Source: Pedobacter sp. N36a (GTDB lineage Bacteria; Bacteroidota; Bacteroidia; Sphingobacteriales; Sphingobacteriaceae). Taken from it: 64,000 nucleotides of DNA. Location: the NCBI RefSeq assembly GCF_014472395.1, contig NZ_JACSZW010000009.1, positions 62,001-126,000 of the forward strand, in the 5' to 3' direction. The position numbers were made by a program, and so were the translations under genes. Below, in pieces: positions 51,747-61,095 of this stretch. Under the pieces are notes generated by a model. It worked only from the letters and a program-made list of their open reading frames with translations. It searched no databases and was not told where the DNA came from. How positions within the stretch are numbered: the first letter of the stretch is position 1; each line of letters begins with the position of its first letter.

Positions 51747-52634
51747 ATGCTGACTATCGATGTAACCAAACTTTCCCCCGTTCAATTACAAAATTACCTG
51801 CAATATGCCATTGCGCCCAGACCTATCTGTTTTGCAAGTACCATTGATGAGGAGGGAAACATCAACCTCAGCCCTTTTAGCTTTTTCAATATGTTCAGTA
51901 CCAATCCACCTTTATGTATCTTCTCTCCTTCGAGAAGGGTGAGGGATGGCAGTAACAAACACACACTGGAAAACGTATTGCAAGTGAAAGAATGTGTGAT
52001 CAATATTGTGAACTATCCGATGGTACAGCAAATGAGTTTAGCGAGTACAGACTATGGGAAGGGTGTGAACGAGTTTGAAAAAGCAGGTTTTACGATGCTG
52101 CCTTCCTTGCTGGTAAAGCCGCCAAGAGTGGCAGAAGCACCTGTACAAATGGAGTGTATCGTTAAAGAAGTCATTCATTTAGGCGATCAGCCAGGTGCCG
52201 GTAACCTGATCCTGGCAGAAATAAAAATGATCCATATTCAGGAAAATATACTAGATGCAGATGGAAAGATCGATCAGGAAAAGATAGACCTGGTGGCTCG
52301 TTTAGGCGGAGATTGGTACTGCCGCGTGACGGCAGAAAATCTGTTCAAAGTAGCGAAACCATTAACCACACTAGGTATTGGCGTAGATGCCTTGCCTAAG
52401 GCAGTAAGGAATTCTTATGTGCTTTCCGGAAATGATCTCGGAAGATTAGGTAATATAGAACAGCTCCCTTCTGCCGATGATATCGATGAAATGCAGCGCA
52501 ATAGTCAGGTAAAAGAGGTGTTAGATGCCACCATTGGTGATGCAACGAACCGGGAACGTGAACTCCACGAATTGGCGAAGCAGTTCCTGAACGAAGGAAA
52601 TGTAATGGATGCTTTAAAGGTGGTGCTATTATAA
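51747..52634 (+). CDS. Flavin reductase-like FMN-binding protein
   Basis: A 295-residue protein with an N-terminal flavin reductase-like split barrel (about 1-205): YAIAPRPICFASTID, INLSPFSFFNMFSTNPPL and KHTLENVLQ match FMN-binding positions of flavoredoxin-type proteins. The C-terminal 90 residues form a helical extension (IDEMQRNSQVKEVLDATIG, EREL HELAKQF). It may act in aromatic catabolism alongside fahA, or in another oxidoreductase system; that link is only by position. Confidence 0.88.
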   Translation: MLTIDVTKLSPVQLQNYLQYAIAPRPICFASTIDEEGNINLSPFSFFNMFSTNPPLCIFSPSRRVRDGSNKHTLENVLQVKECVINIVNYPMVQQMSLASTDYGKGVNEFEKAGFTMLPSLLVKPPRVAEAPVQMECIVKEVIHLGDQPGAGNLILAEIKMIHIQENILDADGKIDQEKIDLVARLGGDWYCRVTAENLFKVAKPLTTLGIGVDALPKAVRNSYVLSGNDLGRLGNIEQLPSADDIDEMQRNSQVKEVLDATIGDATNRERELHELAKQFLNEGNVMDALKVVLL

Positions 52635-53162
52635 AATACTCACTACTTTCATGAATCGTTTCTTATAGAAACCCTCATTTAAGCTGGTAATGGTAACTCC
52701 TTTTGCGCTTCCAGAAGAAGAATGGATGAATTTGATCTCATCACCATCTACCTCGGAAATAATACCTACATGACCCACACGACGAACGCGGCTGTTTGTG
52801 CCAGTAAAGACAATTACGTCCCCAACCTGGGCATCAGCAAGTTTTTTATCGTGTCCTTTTGTAGCGAAATCCCTGGAAGAACGCGGTGCATTCACGCCAA
52901 AATTCTTAAACACATAGTTTACAAATCCGGAGCAGTCAAAACCTATCTTAGGATTGCTGGACGCGTAGCGGTAACGCGTACCAATCATAGACTTAGCAAA
53001 GGATAAAAGATTGCTTGGTTGAAATTTGCTGGCAGGAAGTGCCGGCAGGTGTTCCATCAGTTTGAAAACCACATCCTGATAAGGGATTGGTGACAGCCCC
53101 TGCGATTTTGCAGCAAAGGTACTCATGGAAAAAAACAGGACAATTAGGATACTTTTCTTCAT
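52629..53162 (-). CDS. NlpC/P60 (C40) family peptidase
   Basis: A 177-residue secreted or periplasmic cysteine peptidase that cuts peptidoglycan stem peptides. The start at 53162 (MKKSILIVLFFSMSTFAAKS) gives a proper signal peptide; an ATG 13 codons earlier would not. The catalytic set is complete: Cys77 (FDCSGFV), His131 (VGHVGII) and His147 (FIHSSSG). The stop overlaps the end of the convergent flavin reductase gene by 6 bp. Confidence 0.92.
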   Translation of the reverse strand: MKKSILIVLFFSMSTFAAKSQGLSPIPYQDVVFKLMEHLPALPASKFQPSNLLSFAKSMIGTRYRYASSNPKIGFDCSGFVNYVFKNFGVNAPRSSRDFATKGHDKKLADAQVGDVIVFTGTNSRVRRVGHVGIISEVDGDEIKFIHSSSGSAKGVTITSLNEGFYKKRFMKVVSIL

Positions 53163-53224
53163 AGGGATTGGGCTAAAGATATATAAAAAATCTTTAGTCA
53201 AAAGTGATGTTGATAACTAATTGA

Positions 53225-53926
53225 TTAAGGGGTGGTTACTGCTACTGGAATCACTTTGCCATTAAAAAACTTATGACCGGTCTTCGCAAAGTCAGCCACA
53301 TATTTTCCCATTTCAAAGGCCATAACCGGTGATTGATAGCCCGGGAAGGCCTGTTCTAACATCTCTGTTTGTGCAGAACCTAAAGCTAAACAGTTCACTT
53401 TAATGCCCGTTTCTGCCAATTCAAAAGCCAGACATTCCGTTAAAGTATGTAAAGCAGATTTGCTGGAAGAGTAAGCGGCAAGGCCAGGAAACTTTACGCT
53501 GCCCTGAAAACCACCCATACTGCCAATATTTACAATATGACTGCCGGCAGTCATTAAAGGCAATAAGTTCTGGATCATATTGAAATGACCCAATACATTA
53601 CTTTCAAACATCTGGTATAAATCCTCTTTACTGGTTTCCAGAAAAGGTTTATTGATCAGTGATCCTGCATTGTTGATTAAAATATCTACGGTACCCAGTC
53701 TTTCCTTTAAAAAAGGAAGTAACGCGGCATAGTCGTCATTCACAATGTCAAATTCTACTGGAAGTAACACACAATCTGGGTTGATGCTTCTGGCAATTTC
53801 CAATAGCTTACGCAGCTTGTCGGCCGAACGGGCAATACATACAATTTTATTCGCTTTATAGTTAGAGAACTCTAATGCAGCTTCAAAACCAATCCCACTG
53901 CTAGCACCTGTTAATACTATATTCAT
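53225..53926 (-). CDS. Short-chain dehydrogenase/reductase
   Basis: A 233-residue classical SDR with TGASSGIG (6-13) for NAD(P) binding, NNAGS at about 88-92, and the catalytic Ser/Tyr/Lys (GSMGG, YSSSK with Tyr and Lys). Substrate unknown. It sits 56 bp after phhA and 23 bp (52 bp from the corrected start) before the NlpC/P60 gene, so the three may be one transcript. A sepiapterin-reductase-like role supplying pterin to phhA would be attractive, but no specific motif proves it. Confidence 0.88.
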   Translation of the reverse strand: MNIVLTGASSGIGFEAALEFSNYKANKIVCIARSADKLRKLLEIARSINPDCVLLPVEFDIVNDDYAALLPFLKERLGTVDILINNAGSLINKPFLETSKEDLYQMFESNVLGHFNMIQNLLPLMTAGSHIVNIGSMGGFQGSVKFPGLAAYSSSKSALHTLTECLAFELAETGIKVNCLALGSAQTEMLEQAFPGYQSPVMAFEMGKYVADFAKTGHKFFNGKVIPVAVTTP

Positions 53927-53982
53927 TTCATCTGTTTTCTGTAAACAATGGCGCAGTGGAGTTCCATCAGCGCCATTGCTAA

Positions 53983-55761
53983 TTAATCTTCTTCTGTAAT
54001 CAATTGGCTCACCGGATTTTCAATCACGTGTAAACCATCGGTAATTAATTTATGGTGATCCGGTTCATTTGCTGCTTTCAGCTCCAGATAAATACGCACC
54101 TCTTTCTCCAGTTCAGGGTCCAGATTCTTGTGGTAAAGGATCTCCAGAATCTCTAGAGATGCCAGCCAATCGTAACGATGTTCTGTCCTTAAAGCTTCAA
54201 ATAAAGCAATTACCCGTTCATAATTCCTTTTGTTTTCGCGGATGCTGCGGATCTCTTTATAAATCTCATGCAGCTGCTGTGTTTTCTCGTCGTAAGTGAT
54301 CTTATGCGTTACTTTATCGCTGATGTGTGTGATTTCTTCGTAAGCATCTTTATCGGCAGCACCGTTAAATACGGAAACAATTTTTTCTCCGATAGCCATG
54401 TCATAAGTGCCCCATTCCGGTTGGAAAAGCACGTTTCCATTGCTTTCTTTTACGGTACAGTCTTCAAATACCATCAGGATATTTTTGTCATTGTGCTGAA
54501 CAATTTTCTTTAGTAAGCCGTTCAGGTGGATACCGCCATCAAAATTCAATTCAGCTCTGCTGCCTTCAGCAATCCCTTGTTCTGCCAATTCTGACAAACT
54601 CAGGTCTTCTAAAACTAAGCCATTTAAGCGGCCAACAGGAGAGGAGAACCCATCTTTATGGTAAAATTTGCCATGACCTTCCAATTGTAGCGAATCTATT
54701 GCTAATGCAGAAGGACCCGTTGTTTTGATGAAAGTTAGCTCATCAGCAGCATTTAAACCCATATCTGTAAAGATACCGGTAACCTGTAATCCAGAACTGT
54801 AAACTGCCGTTGCCGGGTTTTTACACTCAATGGCTTTGACGATACTTTCCGTACCACCACGTCTGAAGGCCATGGTATCAGCAAACTGTTCTAAAACATC
54901 AATCAGGTTTTGGAAGTTCTCCGTTACGAATAGCTGTGGCTGAGGCTTGGTGATGTCGTACGAGTAATTGATCGTATCAATATTGTACCAGATTTTCTTC
55001 ACCTCTTCTTTCATGCAGCTGGAACTTTCACCAATGGAAGAAAGTAAACCTGCACCGTATATTTTCGGATTTTCCAAGGTCCCAATCAAGCCGTACTCGA
55101 CCGTCCACCAGTGTAAACGACCTAATAAAGCCATTTCAGAAGGCTCGCCCATATTTTCAGCGACCACCTGTAAATGTTTTTCTGCCTTGGCAATTTCCTG
55201 TTCCGGCGTATTTGCCGACTCCTTTAAAATACTCAGGTTGCGAATGGCTTCGTAAAGCTCAAAATCTTTCGAAGAAAACATCGCCTTCGCACCGATAGAG
55301 CCAAAATAGCTCAGGTAATTGTTGTAATCGGTATCTGCAATAATTGGGGCATGCCCTGCCGACTCATGGATGATATCCGGAGCTGGTGTATATTCAATAT
55401 GGTTAATCTGACGGATGTCTGCTGCAATCACCAATACCCGGTAAGCTTGGTATTCCATGAAGGCTGCAGGAGGGATAAACCCATCTACAGTAACGGCACC
55501 CCAGCCAATTTTGCCAAGGTTATCGTTCATCGTTTGCAGATTCGGAATGTGTTCAATACTTAAACCCGCGCGCTGTAAACCTTTAATATAGGGATAATAG
55601 GCCACTTGTTTCAGATAGCTGTAGTTTTGACGCATTACATAGCGCCAAACTGCCTGATCAATTGGCGTATATTTTTCATAATGCTGCTCTACAATAAATT
55701 GCCTTAAATGCTTTGGAAGCTTAGCTACTCGTGGATTGTTAAAGTCATTAAAATCACTCAT
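53983..55761 (-). CDS. phhA: Phenylalanine 4-monooxygenase, long form
   Basis: A 592-residue aromatic amino acid hydroxylase converting phenylalanine to tyrosine with tetrahydropterin. The iron site is clear: DIIHESAGHAP with His132 and His137, and TVEYGLIG with Glu222, followed by GAGLLSSIGES. The catalytic domain covers about 1-330; the remaining 260 residues form an extra C-terminal region without a recognised domain (beta-rich to 460, helical to the end). Bacterial forms are usually near 260-300 residues. It feeds tyrosine into the hppD-hmgA-fahA route. Confidence 0.9.
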   Translation of the reverse strand: MSDFNDFNNPRVAKLPKHLRQFIVEQHYEKYTPIDQAVWRYVMRQNYSYLKQVAYYPYIKGLQRAGLSIEHIPNLQTMNDNLGKIGWGAVTVDGFIPPAAFMEYQAYRVLVIAADIRQINHIEYTPAPDIIHESAGHAPIIADTDYNNYLSYFGSIGAKAMFSSKDFELYEAIRNLSILKESANTPEQEIAKAEKHLQVVAENMGEPSEMALLGRLHWWTVEYGLIGTLENPKIYGAGLLSSIGESSSCMKEEVKKIWYNIDTINYSYDITKPQPQLFVTENFQNLIDVLEQFADTMAFRRGGTESIVKAIECKNPATAVYSSGLQVTGIFTDMGLNAADELTFIKTTGPSALAIDSLQLEGHGKFYHKDGFSSPVGRLNGLVLEDLSLSELAEQGIAEGSRAELNFDGGIHLNGLLKKIVQHNDKNILMVFEDCTVKESNGNVLFQPEWGTYDMAIGEKIVSVFNGAADKDAYEEITHISDKVTHKITYDEKTQQLHEIYKEIRSIRENKRNYERVIALFEALRTEHRYDWLASLEILEILYHKNLDPELEKEVRIYLELKAANEPDHHKLITDGLHVIENPVSQLITEED

Positions 55762-55878
55762 TACCTATATGGTTTATATGAAGGCCAATATAAGAAAATC
55801 TATTTCTTCTGCTCAACAAAATAGGGCTAGATTTGCGAAAAATAACGGAAAGTAGACATTAGACAAGTCCGGCTGACC

Positions 55879-56364
55879 TTATTTCTTGACTTTAAAAGAA
55901 AAGTGTTTCTGAGAGAAATAACTAAAAATAGCCAGTAAAAAGGAAATGATCACTTTGGAAACTGTAGGATAAAAGCCAAAGGACTCAATCAGCACTTTTA
56001 ATAAAGCATAGCTGATCAAAATATTGGTGGCCACTACAGAGCCATATCTAAACAATTGGATCCGGCCTTTTAAGGTAGATTTCGTAAAAACCAGGTATTT
56101 GTTTAATGTGAAACCGATGATAAAAGTGATCACTGTTTCTATTCCAAAGGCAGCAATAGGGGCGGTAATTAGCTTCGGCAGGAAGGGAATGTTCAAATGA
56201 ACATCCTGCTGTTTCAGGATCCAGTTATATACGATATAATAAATGACAATGCCTGCTGCGGTGGTGGAACCTCCGGAAGCAATGTACCTAAACGTGTGAA
56301 GAGAAATGTATTTTGAAAAAGGAGGATAGAAAAAGTCTATGAGCTTTAACAAAGCTTTGCGCAT
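55879..56364 (-). CDS. GtrA-family membrane protein
   Basis: A 161-residue protein with four membrane helices: LHTFRYIASGGSTTAAGIVIYYIVYNW, then FGIETVITFIIGFTLNKYLVF, and two more, ending SQKHFSFKVKK. GtrA-like proteins are thought to flip or carry lipid-linked sugars for surface glycosylation. It lies 5 bp after the LTA-synthase-like gene on the same strand, suggesting joint work on an envelope polymer. Confidence 0.88.
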   Translation of the reverse strand: MRKALLKLIDFFYPPFSKYISLHTFRYIASGGSTTAAGIVIYYIVYNWILKQQDVHLNIPFLPKLITAPIAAFGIETVITFIIGFTLNKYLVFTKSTLKGRIQLFRYGSVVATNILISYALLKVLIESFGFYPTVSKVIISFLLAIFSYFSQKHFSFKVKK

Positions 56365-56369
56365 ACTGA

Positions 56370-58361
56370 TTATTTATAGGTTAACTGGTTTGCGATCATT
56401 CTATTGTTATACTGCTGTCTGAAGGCTTTTAACTTCTTTTCCATAGCGGCGGCAACGTCCGGTTCCTCTGCTAAAATATTGTGCTGACTCAATCGGTCTT
56501 TTTTAAGGTTATATAATGCGATGTTGTCTTTTCCGTCATTCACCAGGTAATAATCACCCATGTAAAAGTTAAAAGAACCATCGTTATTGCTCACCACAAA
56601 GTTATCAGTTTTCTCATCAAAAGCATCAAAGCCAAAAGAGAAGTAAGGTTTGTCGTAATGCAGGTAATTCAATACTGTAGGCATAATGTCCATCTGTTGT
56701 GCCAGTTTATCCGACATTGCTTTTAAAGAGCCATCCGGACGATAGAAAATAATAGGAATGGAATAATAACCTGTTGTATTCTGGTATTCCTGATGATAAG
56801 ATACAGTGGCATGATCGGCACAAAGCACAAATAACGTGTTTTTGAACCATGGCATGGTGGAGGCCGTTTTAAAAAAATTACGCAAAGCCATATCGGTATA
56901 ACCCAGCGGCTCTTGCACTGGAAGCGGTCCTTTCGGGAACTTCCCTACATATTCTTCTGGCACACGGAAGGGATGGTGAGAAGATAAAGTAAACACACTG
57001 GCAAAGAAAGGTTGTTTTAAAGTATTGATGGTTTTCGCAGTAAACTGTAGAAAAGGATCGTCCCAGATGCCCCATGTACCATCAGAATCACCGGTTTTTT
57101 GGTATTCATTCTGGCCGAAATACTTTTTCACACCCGCAAGGTGAGTATAGGAAGAGAAGCCCATAGAACCATTTGGAGCCCCATGGAAAAAGGCCGTTTC
57201 GTAACCTTCATCACCCAGGATCTTCGCAATACTGGTGGTTTTGTTGCTCGAATAAATCGACAATACAAAAGGCTCGTTGATGGTCGGAATTCCGGTAATC
57301 ACCGAAGGCAGGGCGTCAATAGATTTTCTGCCGTTCGCATAGCTGTGTTTAAAAGTATAACTTTCGCCAACCAGAGAATCCAGAAATGGTGTGTATCCTT
57401 TGTATTTACCCCCGTCGAGGTCTTTGTTGAGGCTGCCAATATGTTCTTTTCCCAGACTTTCCACGATAATCACCATCACATTTAACTTATTAAAGTTACC
57501 GGTGTCTTTTGGCAGGTGAATCGGGTTATATATCGAATTTAAGGTTTGTTCATCATAGTAGTTCAGTGGTTTCAGTTTGGAAGCTTTTAAGGTTCTGAAA
57601 ATCGCGAAAGGCGTATTCAGCACTAAACTCATCTGATCTGGGGTGTCCACAAATTCACCGGCATTACTCAGGGTAATCGGTCTGGTTCCAAAACCCCATC
57701 CACCGCGTACGCCTGTGATGCACAATAAGGCAGTCAGGAATAACAACACGGTATGTAAAACATATACCGGCCAGGTAAATCGGACCGTTTTCTTTACTTT
57801 TACGAGTTCATATAATTTAACGAACAACCAAACCAATATGGCCAGGATGACCAATAAATACCAATAATCTTTTAAGAAATCTCCGAAAAGTTTTAACTTA
57901 TTCTGCTCATTGCTGAACTGGCTGAAAACCGTTGCAGTCGTTCTTTTAAGCGTGAATTTATAATAGACAAAGTCCATTAGATTGGCTACAATTCCTAAGC
58001 TGTTGGTGACGATAAACCACCATTTGAAAAACCTTTGATATCCTTCATTATAACGGAAAGGAAAAGGAATCAGATGGGCAAGAAGATAAATCGAATTGAT
58101 ATATATTAAAGCGGAAACATCAAATTTTAGTCCACCCCAAAGGATGTACAGGTACTTGGGAAAGGTGATGTTTTGAAAGAGATCATGATTAAAAAGGTAA
58201 AATCCGATTCTACATAAAGTATATAATAGTAACAATATCAGAAATCGATAAGCCAGCGCCAGATAGAGGTTAAGGCCTGTAGTGTCTTTTATTTTCAAAG
58301 TTTTGAATATTTGTTCCAAAGCTAAGTATTGATAATGATTTATTAATGTTAAATTAATCAA
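56370..58361 (-). CDS. LTA-synthase-like sulfatase-fold membrane enzyme
   Basis: A membrane protein with five N-terminal helices and an extracytoplasmic alkaline-phosphatase/sulfatase fold domain (from about 290). Metal and nucleophile residues: Glu301 in MVIIVESLG and Ser347 in NGRKSIDALP (Ser where LtaS has Thr); FVLCADHATVS and GYxDMAL-type blocks follow. Related enzymes transfer phosphoglycerol or phosphoethanolamine to glycans. The TTG at 58361 overlaps a terminator hairpin, so the true start is probably a TTG at 58319 or 58298. It is 5 bp before GtrA. Confidence 0.88.
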   Translation of the reverse strand: MINLTLINHYQYLALEQIFKTLKIKDTTGLNLYLALAYRFLILLLLYTLCRIGFYLFNHDLFQNITFPKYLYILWGGLKFDVSALIYINSIYLLAHLIPFPFRYNEGYQRFFKWWFIVTNSLGIVANLMDFVYYKFTLKRTTATVFSQFSNEQNKLKLFGDFLKDYWYLLVILAILVWLFVKLYELVKVKKTVRFTWPVYVLHTVLLFLTALLCITGVRGGWGFGTRPITLSNAGEFVDTPDQMSLVLNTPFAIFRTLKASKLKPLNYYDEQTLNSIYNPIHLPKDTGNFNKLNVMVIIVESLGKEHIGSLNKDLDGGKYKGYTPFLDSLVGESYTFKHSYANGRKSIDALPSVITGIPTINEPFVLSIYSSNKTTSIAKILGDEGYETAFFHGAPNGSMGFSSYTHLAGVKKYFGQNEYQKTGDSDGTWGIWDDPFLQFTAKTINTLKQPFFASVFTLSSHHPFRVPEEYVGKFPKGPLPVQEPLGYTDMALRNFFKTASTMPWFKNTLFVLCADHATVSYHQEYQNTTGYYSIPIIFYRPDGSLKAMSDKLAQQMDIMPTVLNYLHYDKPYFSFGFDAFDEKTDNFVVSNNDGSFNFYMGDYYLVNDGKDNIALYNLKKDRLSQHNILAEEPDVAAAMEKKLKAFRQQYNNRMIANQLTYK

Positions 58362-58397
58362 AAGGGCTATCTCCTTATGGAAGACAGCCCTTTTTGA
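58358..58397 (-). terminator. Terminator of the FMN-binding glutamate synthase-like gene
   Basis: Stem TCAAAAGGGCT / AGCCCTTTTTGA (one bulged T) with a 16-base loop lies 34 bp after the stop of the gene ending at 58431 and before the next same-strand gene. Confidence 0.8.
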
Positions 58398-58430
58398 TCA
58401 TTGTTAGCTATTTCTCTATGGTATCATGCT

Positions 58431-59954
58431 CTAGGAAAAATAGATGTCTTTAAAGTTCAGCGTTTTTGTAGTATCGATTCTTCTGTTGAAACGCTCTGGC
58501 TTAATTTCATTCAAAGTATCAAAACCACAAGCTTCCATCAGCTCGATAGTGGCATGAACTGTATTTTTATGGAAGTTGGCCACACGATGTTTTTTATCGG
58601 TTACGTCAATGCCTTTAAATAAGCTTTTATCTTGCGTAGCAATGCCTACAGGACATTTACCGCTGTCGCATTTCAAGGCCTGAATACAACCCAGGGCCAT
58701 CATCATTCCTCTGGCACTATAGCAGGCATCTGCACCTAAGGCTACTACACGCATGATGTCGAAACCGGTGATGATTTTTCCTGAAGCCAGGATTTTAATG
58801 TCTTTTCTTAATCCGTATTTTTTGAGGGTGATGTTTACAAAAGCAAGGGCATCTAATAAAGGCATCCCTACGTAATCTGTATATTCCAGGGGAGCTGCAC
58901 CAGTTCCACCTTCCGCACCATCAATGGTGATGAAATCCGGAGAAATCTTAGTCGCGACCATCGCTTCACAGATGTCAATAAACTCCTCTTTACTACCGAT
59001 ACATAGTTTAAAACCAATTGGCTTGCCACCAGAAAGCTCACGCATTTGCTGGATGAATTTCATTAATCCACTGGCATCAGAGAAGGTGCTGTGTGCTGGC
59101 GGTGAAAGAATAGTTGTTCCTGCCACCACATTTCTGATTTCTGCAATCTCTGGTGTATTCTTGGCTGCTGGCAAAATACCACCATGACCAGGTTTTGCAC
59201 CCTGAGACAATTTCAGCTCAATCATTTTTACATATTCTCTTTTCGAGTTCTTTTGAAACAAAGCGGCATCAAATTTACCTTCTGCATCTCTACAGCCGAA
59301 ATAACCTGTTCCGACCTGCCAGATCAGGTCGCCACCACCTTTAACGTGGTAAGGACTGATTCCACCTTCGCCGGTATTGTGTGCGAATTTATTCAGGTTG
59401 GCGCCATTGCTCAGCGATTGGATGGCTGTTTTACTCAATGCACCAAAACTCATGGCACCGATATTCAGGATACTTAAATCGTAAGGCTGTGTGCAAACGG
59501 AACCTCCAACTTTTACCCTTAGGTCCATATTGGAAATCTTTTTAGGGTAAATACTGTGTGATACCCATTCATAACCTTCCTCATAAGGATCTACCTGCAT
59601 CCCGAAGGCTACAGTTTCACGCTCATTTTTTGCTCTTTGGTAAACAATAGAGCGCTGACGACGATTGAAAGGCTTTCCATCCAGTTCAGACTCAAAGAAA
59701 TACTGACGCATTTCCGGTCTGATGGATTCAAAGAAATAGCGTAAACGGCCAATAACCGGATAATTTCGAAGCACAGCATGCTTAGACTGAAAACGGTCGT
59801 AAGCGAGAGCCGTGATCAGGATAATGGGCAACGCAATTAATAAATGGAAGGCGGATTTTTGATAAAACGCGTTCACGATTAAAGCGATAATGCCTAATAA
59901 GGCGATCCAAAGAAATACTGTTCCAAGTATGGAACGAAATCCTTTTTGTTTCAT
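58431..59954 (-). CDS. FMN-binding glutamate synthase family protein
   Basis: A 507-residue protein. Two membrane helices at 1-45 (IPLIVNAFYQK, LLIALPIILITALAY) precede a GltB-type central TIM barrel: NIGAMSFGALSKTAI, GEGGISPYH, KPGHGGILPAAK, TIDGAEGGTGAAPLEY, and the ALGADACYSARGMMMALGCIQALKC/GKCPVGIATQ block that binds FMN and a 3Fe-4S-like cluster. The glutaminase and GXGXG domains of true glutamate synthase are missing. It is widespread in Bacteroidota with unproven function. Confidence 0.9.
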   Translation of the reverse strand: MKQKGFRSILGTVFLWIALLGIIALIVNAFYQKSAFHLLIALPIILITALAYDRFQSKHAVLRNYPVIGRLRYFFESIRPEMRQYFFESELDGKPFNRRQRSIVYQRAKNERETVAFGMQVDPYEEGYEWVSHSIYPKKISNMDLRVKVGGSVCTQPYDLSILNIGAMSFGALSKTAIQSLSNGANLNKFAHNTGEGGISPYHVKGGGDLIWQVGTGYFGCRDAEGKFDAALFQKNSKREYVKMIELKLSQGAKPGHGGILPAAKNTPEIAEIRNVVAGTTILSPPAHSTFSDASGLMKFIQQMRELSGGKPIGFKLCIGSKEEFIDICEAMVATKISPDFITIDGAEGGTGAAPLEYTDYVGMPLLDALAFVNITLKKYGLRKDIKILASGKIITGFDIMRVVALGADACYSARGMMMALGCIQALKCDSGKCPVGIATQDKSLFKGIDVTDKKHRVANFHKNTVHATIELMEACGFDTLNEIKPERFNRRIDTTKTLNFKDIYFS

Positions 59955-60279
59955 AAGGTGGTGATAAATAAAAGTAGATGAACATCTCGAAAGGAATAAT
60001 GATTTTTGAATCTTATGCCTTCAAAATTAGTTTAAAAAATAATTTTTCGAATAGAAGAGGCCCCTGAATCGAGAATCTTATGGAGAAGGACTCGGGGCTA
60101 AGAGAATAAAATCTCTAGAGGTACTCTGGAAAACAAAGCCAAACGCGTAGTTCTCCCGCTCATATCGCGCGAAGCGCCTATATGCGGTGTTATACTTATC
60201 CTCAGTCGTTTTCATTGGCGCAAATCTCGGCACCTTTTTGCTCAATTCAAAGGATTTCAGCGTTATTTAATTGTAAATA
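59955..60279. other. 325-bp intergenic region with a structured hairpin
   Basis: Spacer between the CAP protein gene and the FMN protein gene, both leftward. No gene seen. It contains the nested hairpin 60156-60187 reported separately. Confidence 0.5.
60156..60187. repeat. Nested GC/AT hairpin of unknown role
   Basis: CCGC-ATAT-GCGC pairs with GCGC-ATAT-GCGG around a GAA loop, with bulges of 2, 1 and 2 bases. Twelve paired bases in a 32-base element, no T-run after it, so not a standard terminator; possibly a REP-like palindrome. Confidence 0.4.
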
Positions 60280-60972
60280 TTAATCTGGGAGGGAAACAAA
60301 GTCGATCACTGCACAATAACGGTAACGCGGATGAGGTTGAATGTTCAGTCCCACGGTGTTCAGCAGGGAGGAGGTATTGAGGATGAGTTTTCGGTGGCCA
60401 AGGTCTGGTACTCCTTTGTCTAATAGTAACATACAGATGTTTTCCAGACCTGAATTGAAGCCGAAAGCAATACATTCACCATTGGATTTTTTAGGATATA
60501 CCGTACTGATCCGCTGATTTAAGCTGCGTCCGTCTTTAGAAGTATGGCCAGCATAATTGTTTCTGTTCAAGTCTTTTGCATGGGCTTTAGCGATGTTTGT
60601 GAGTGCCTGATCTGGCCAAAACACCGGCAAATTCTTAATTTGCTGCAAATCTCGGCGTAAACTGCGGTAATAACTATCATTTCTATTCACTTTTAATACT
60701 TCATAATTTCCGTATTGCTGCATTCTGGTGTTGTAAGCATCTACAAAATCCTGGAAATAAGTGTCAAAAAATCTGGCGCCGTCCATTCTGGCTAGGTTCA
60801 TATAAATCACCATGTCTTTCTCTTCGGCAGTCAGGTAGCTGGCGTTGCCTGCTGTATTGGCCATTTTCAGTTCTTCTCTAGTCCAGCTATCATCCGGCGA
60901 CTGTGCCTTTAAGTTAGGAGTAGGAGAGGTAAATGGGAGGGTTAGCAAGAGCGCAAGGGCAAAAATCTTCAT
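60280..60972 (-). CDS. Exported CAP-domain (SCP-like) protein
   Basis: A 230-residue protein with a signal peptide (1-23). The mature part is a CAP domain with its four typical residues: His in AKAHAKDLNR and YAGHTS, Glu in NGECIAFG, and His in DLGHRKLIL. Bacterial CAP proteins are extracellular, sometimes membrane-binding or peptidoglycan-related; the exact activity is unknown. Monocistronic. Confidence 0.88.
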   Translation of the reverse strand: MKIFALALLLTLPFTSPTPNLKAQSPDDSWTREELKMANTAGNASYLTAEEKDMVIYMNLARMDGARFFDTYFQDFVDAYNTRMQQYGNYEVLKVNRNDSYYRSLRRDLQQIKNLPVFWPDQALTNIAKAHAKDLNRNNYAGHTSKDGRSLNQRISTVYPKKSNGECIAFGFNSGLENICMLLLDKGVPDLGHRKLILNTSSLLNTVGLNIQPHPRYRYCAVIDFVSLPD

Positions 60973-61095
60973 CTTATCTTTCTTTGTTCAAGGAGCAATG
61001 GTCATTCAGCAGCTCCCTTTTGCTGCATTAACGCAAAACACAGGCCATTTGATATGGTTGTCCTCATTTTTTTGGCAATAACCTTCCAGCAGCTC

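Noticed and set aside
57099..57485. 128-codon frame opposite the LTA-synthase-like gene
   Set aside because: Antisense shadow, no motif.
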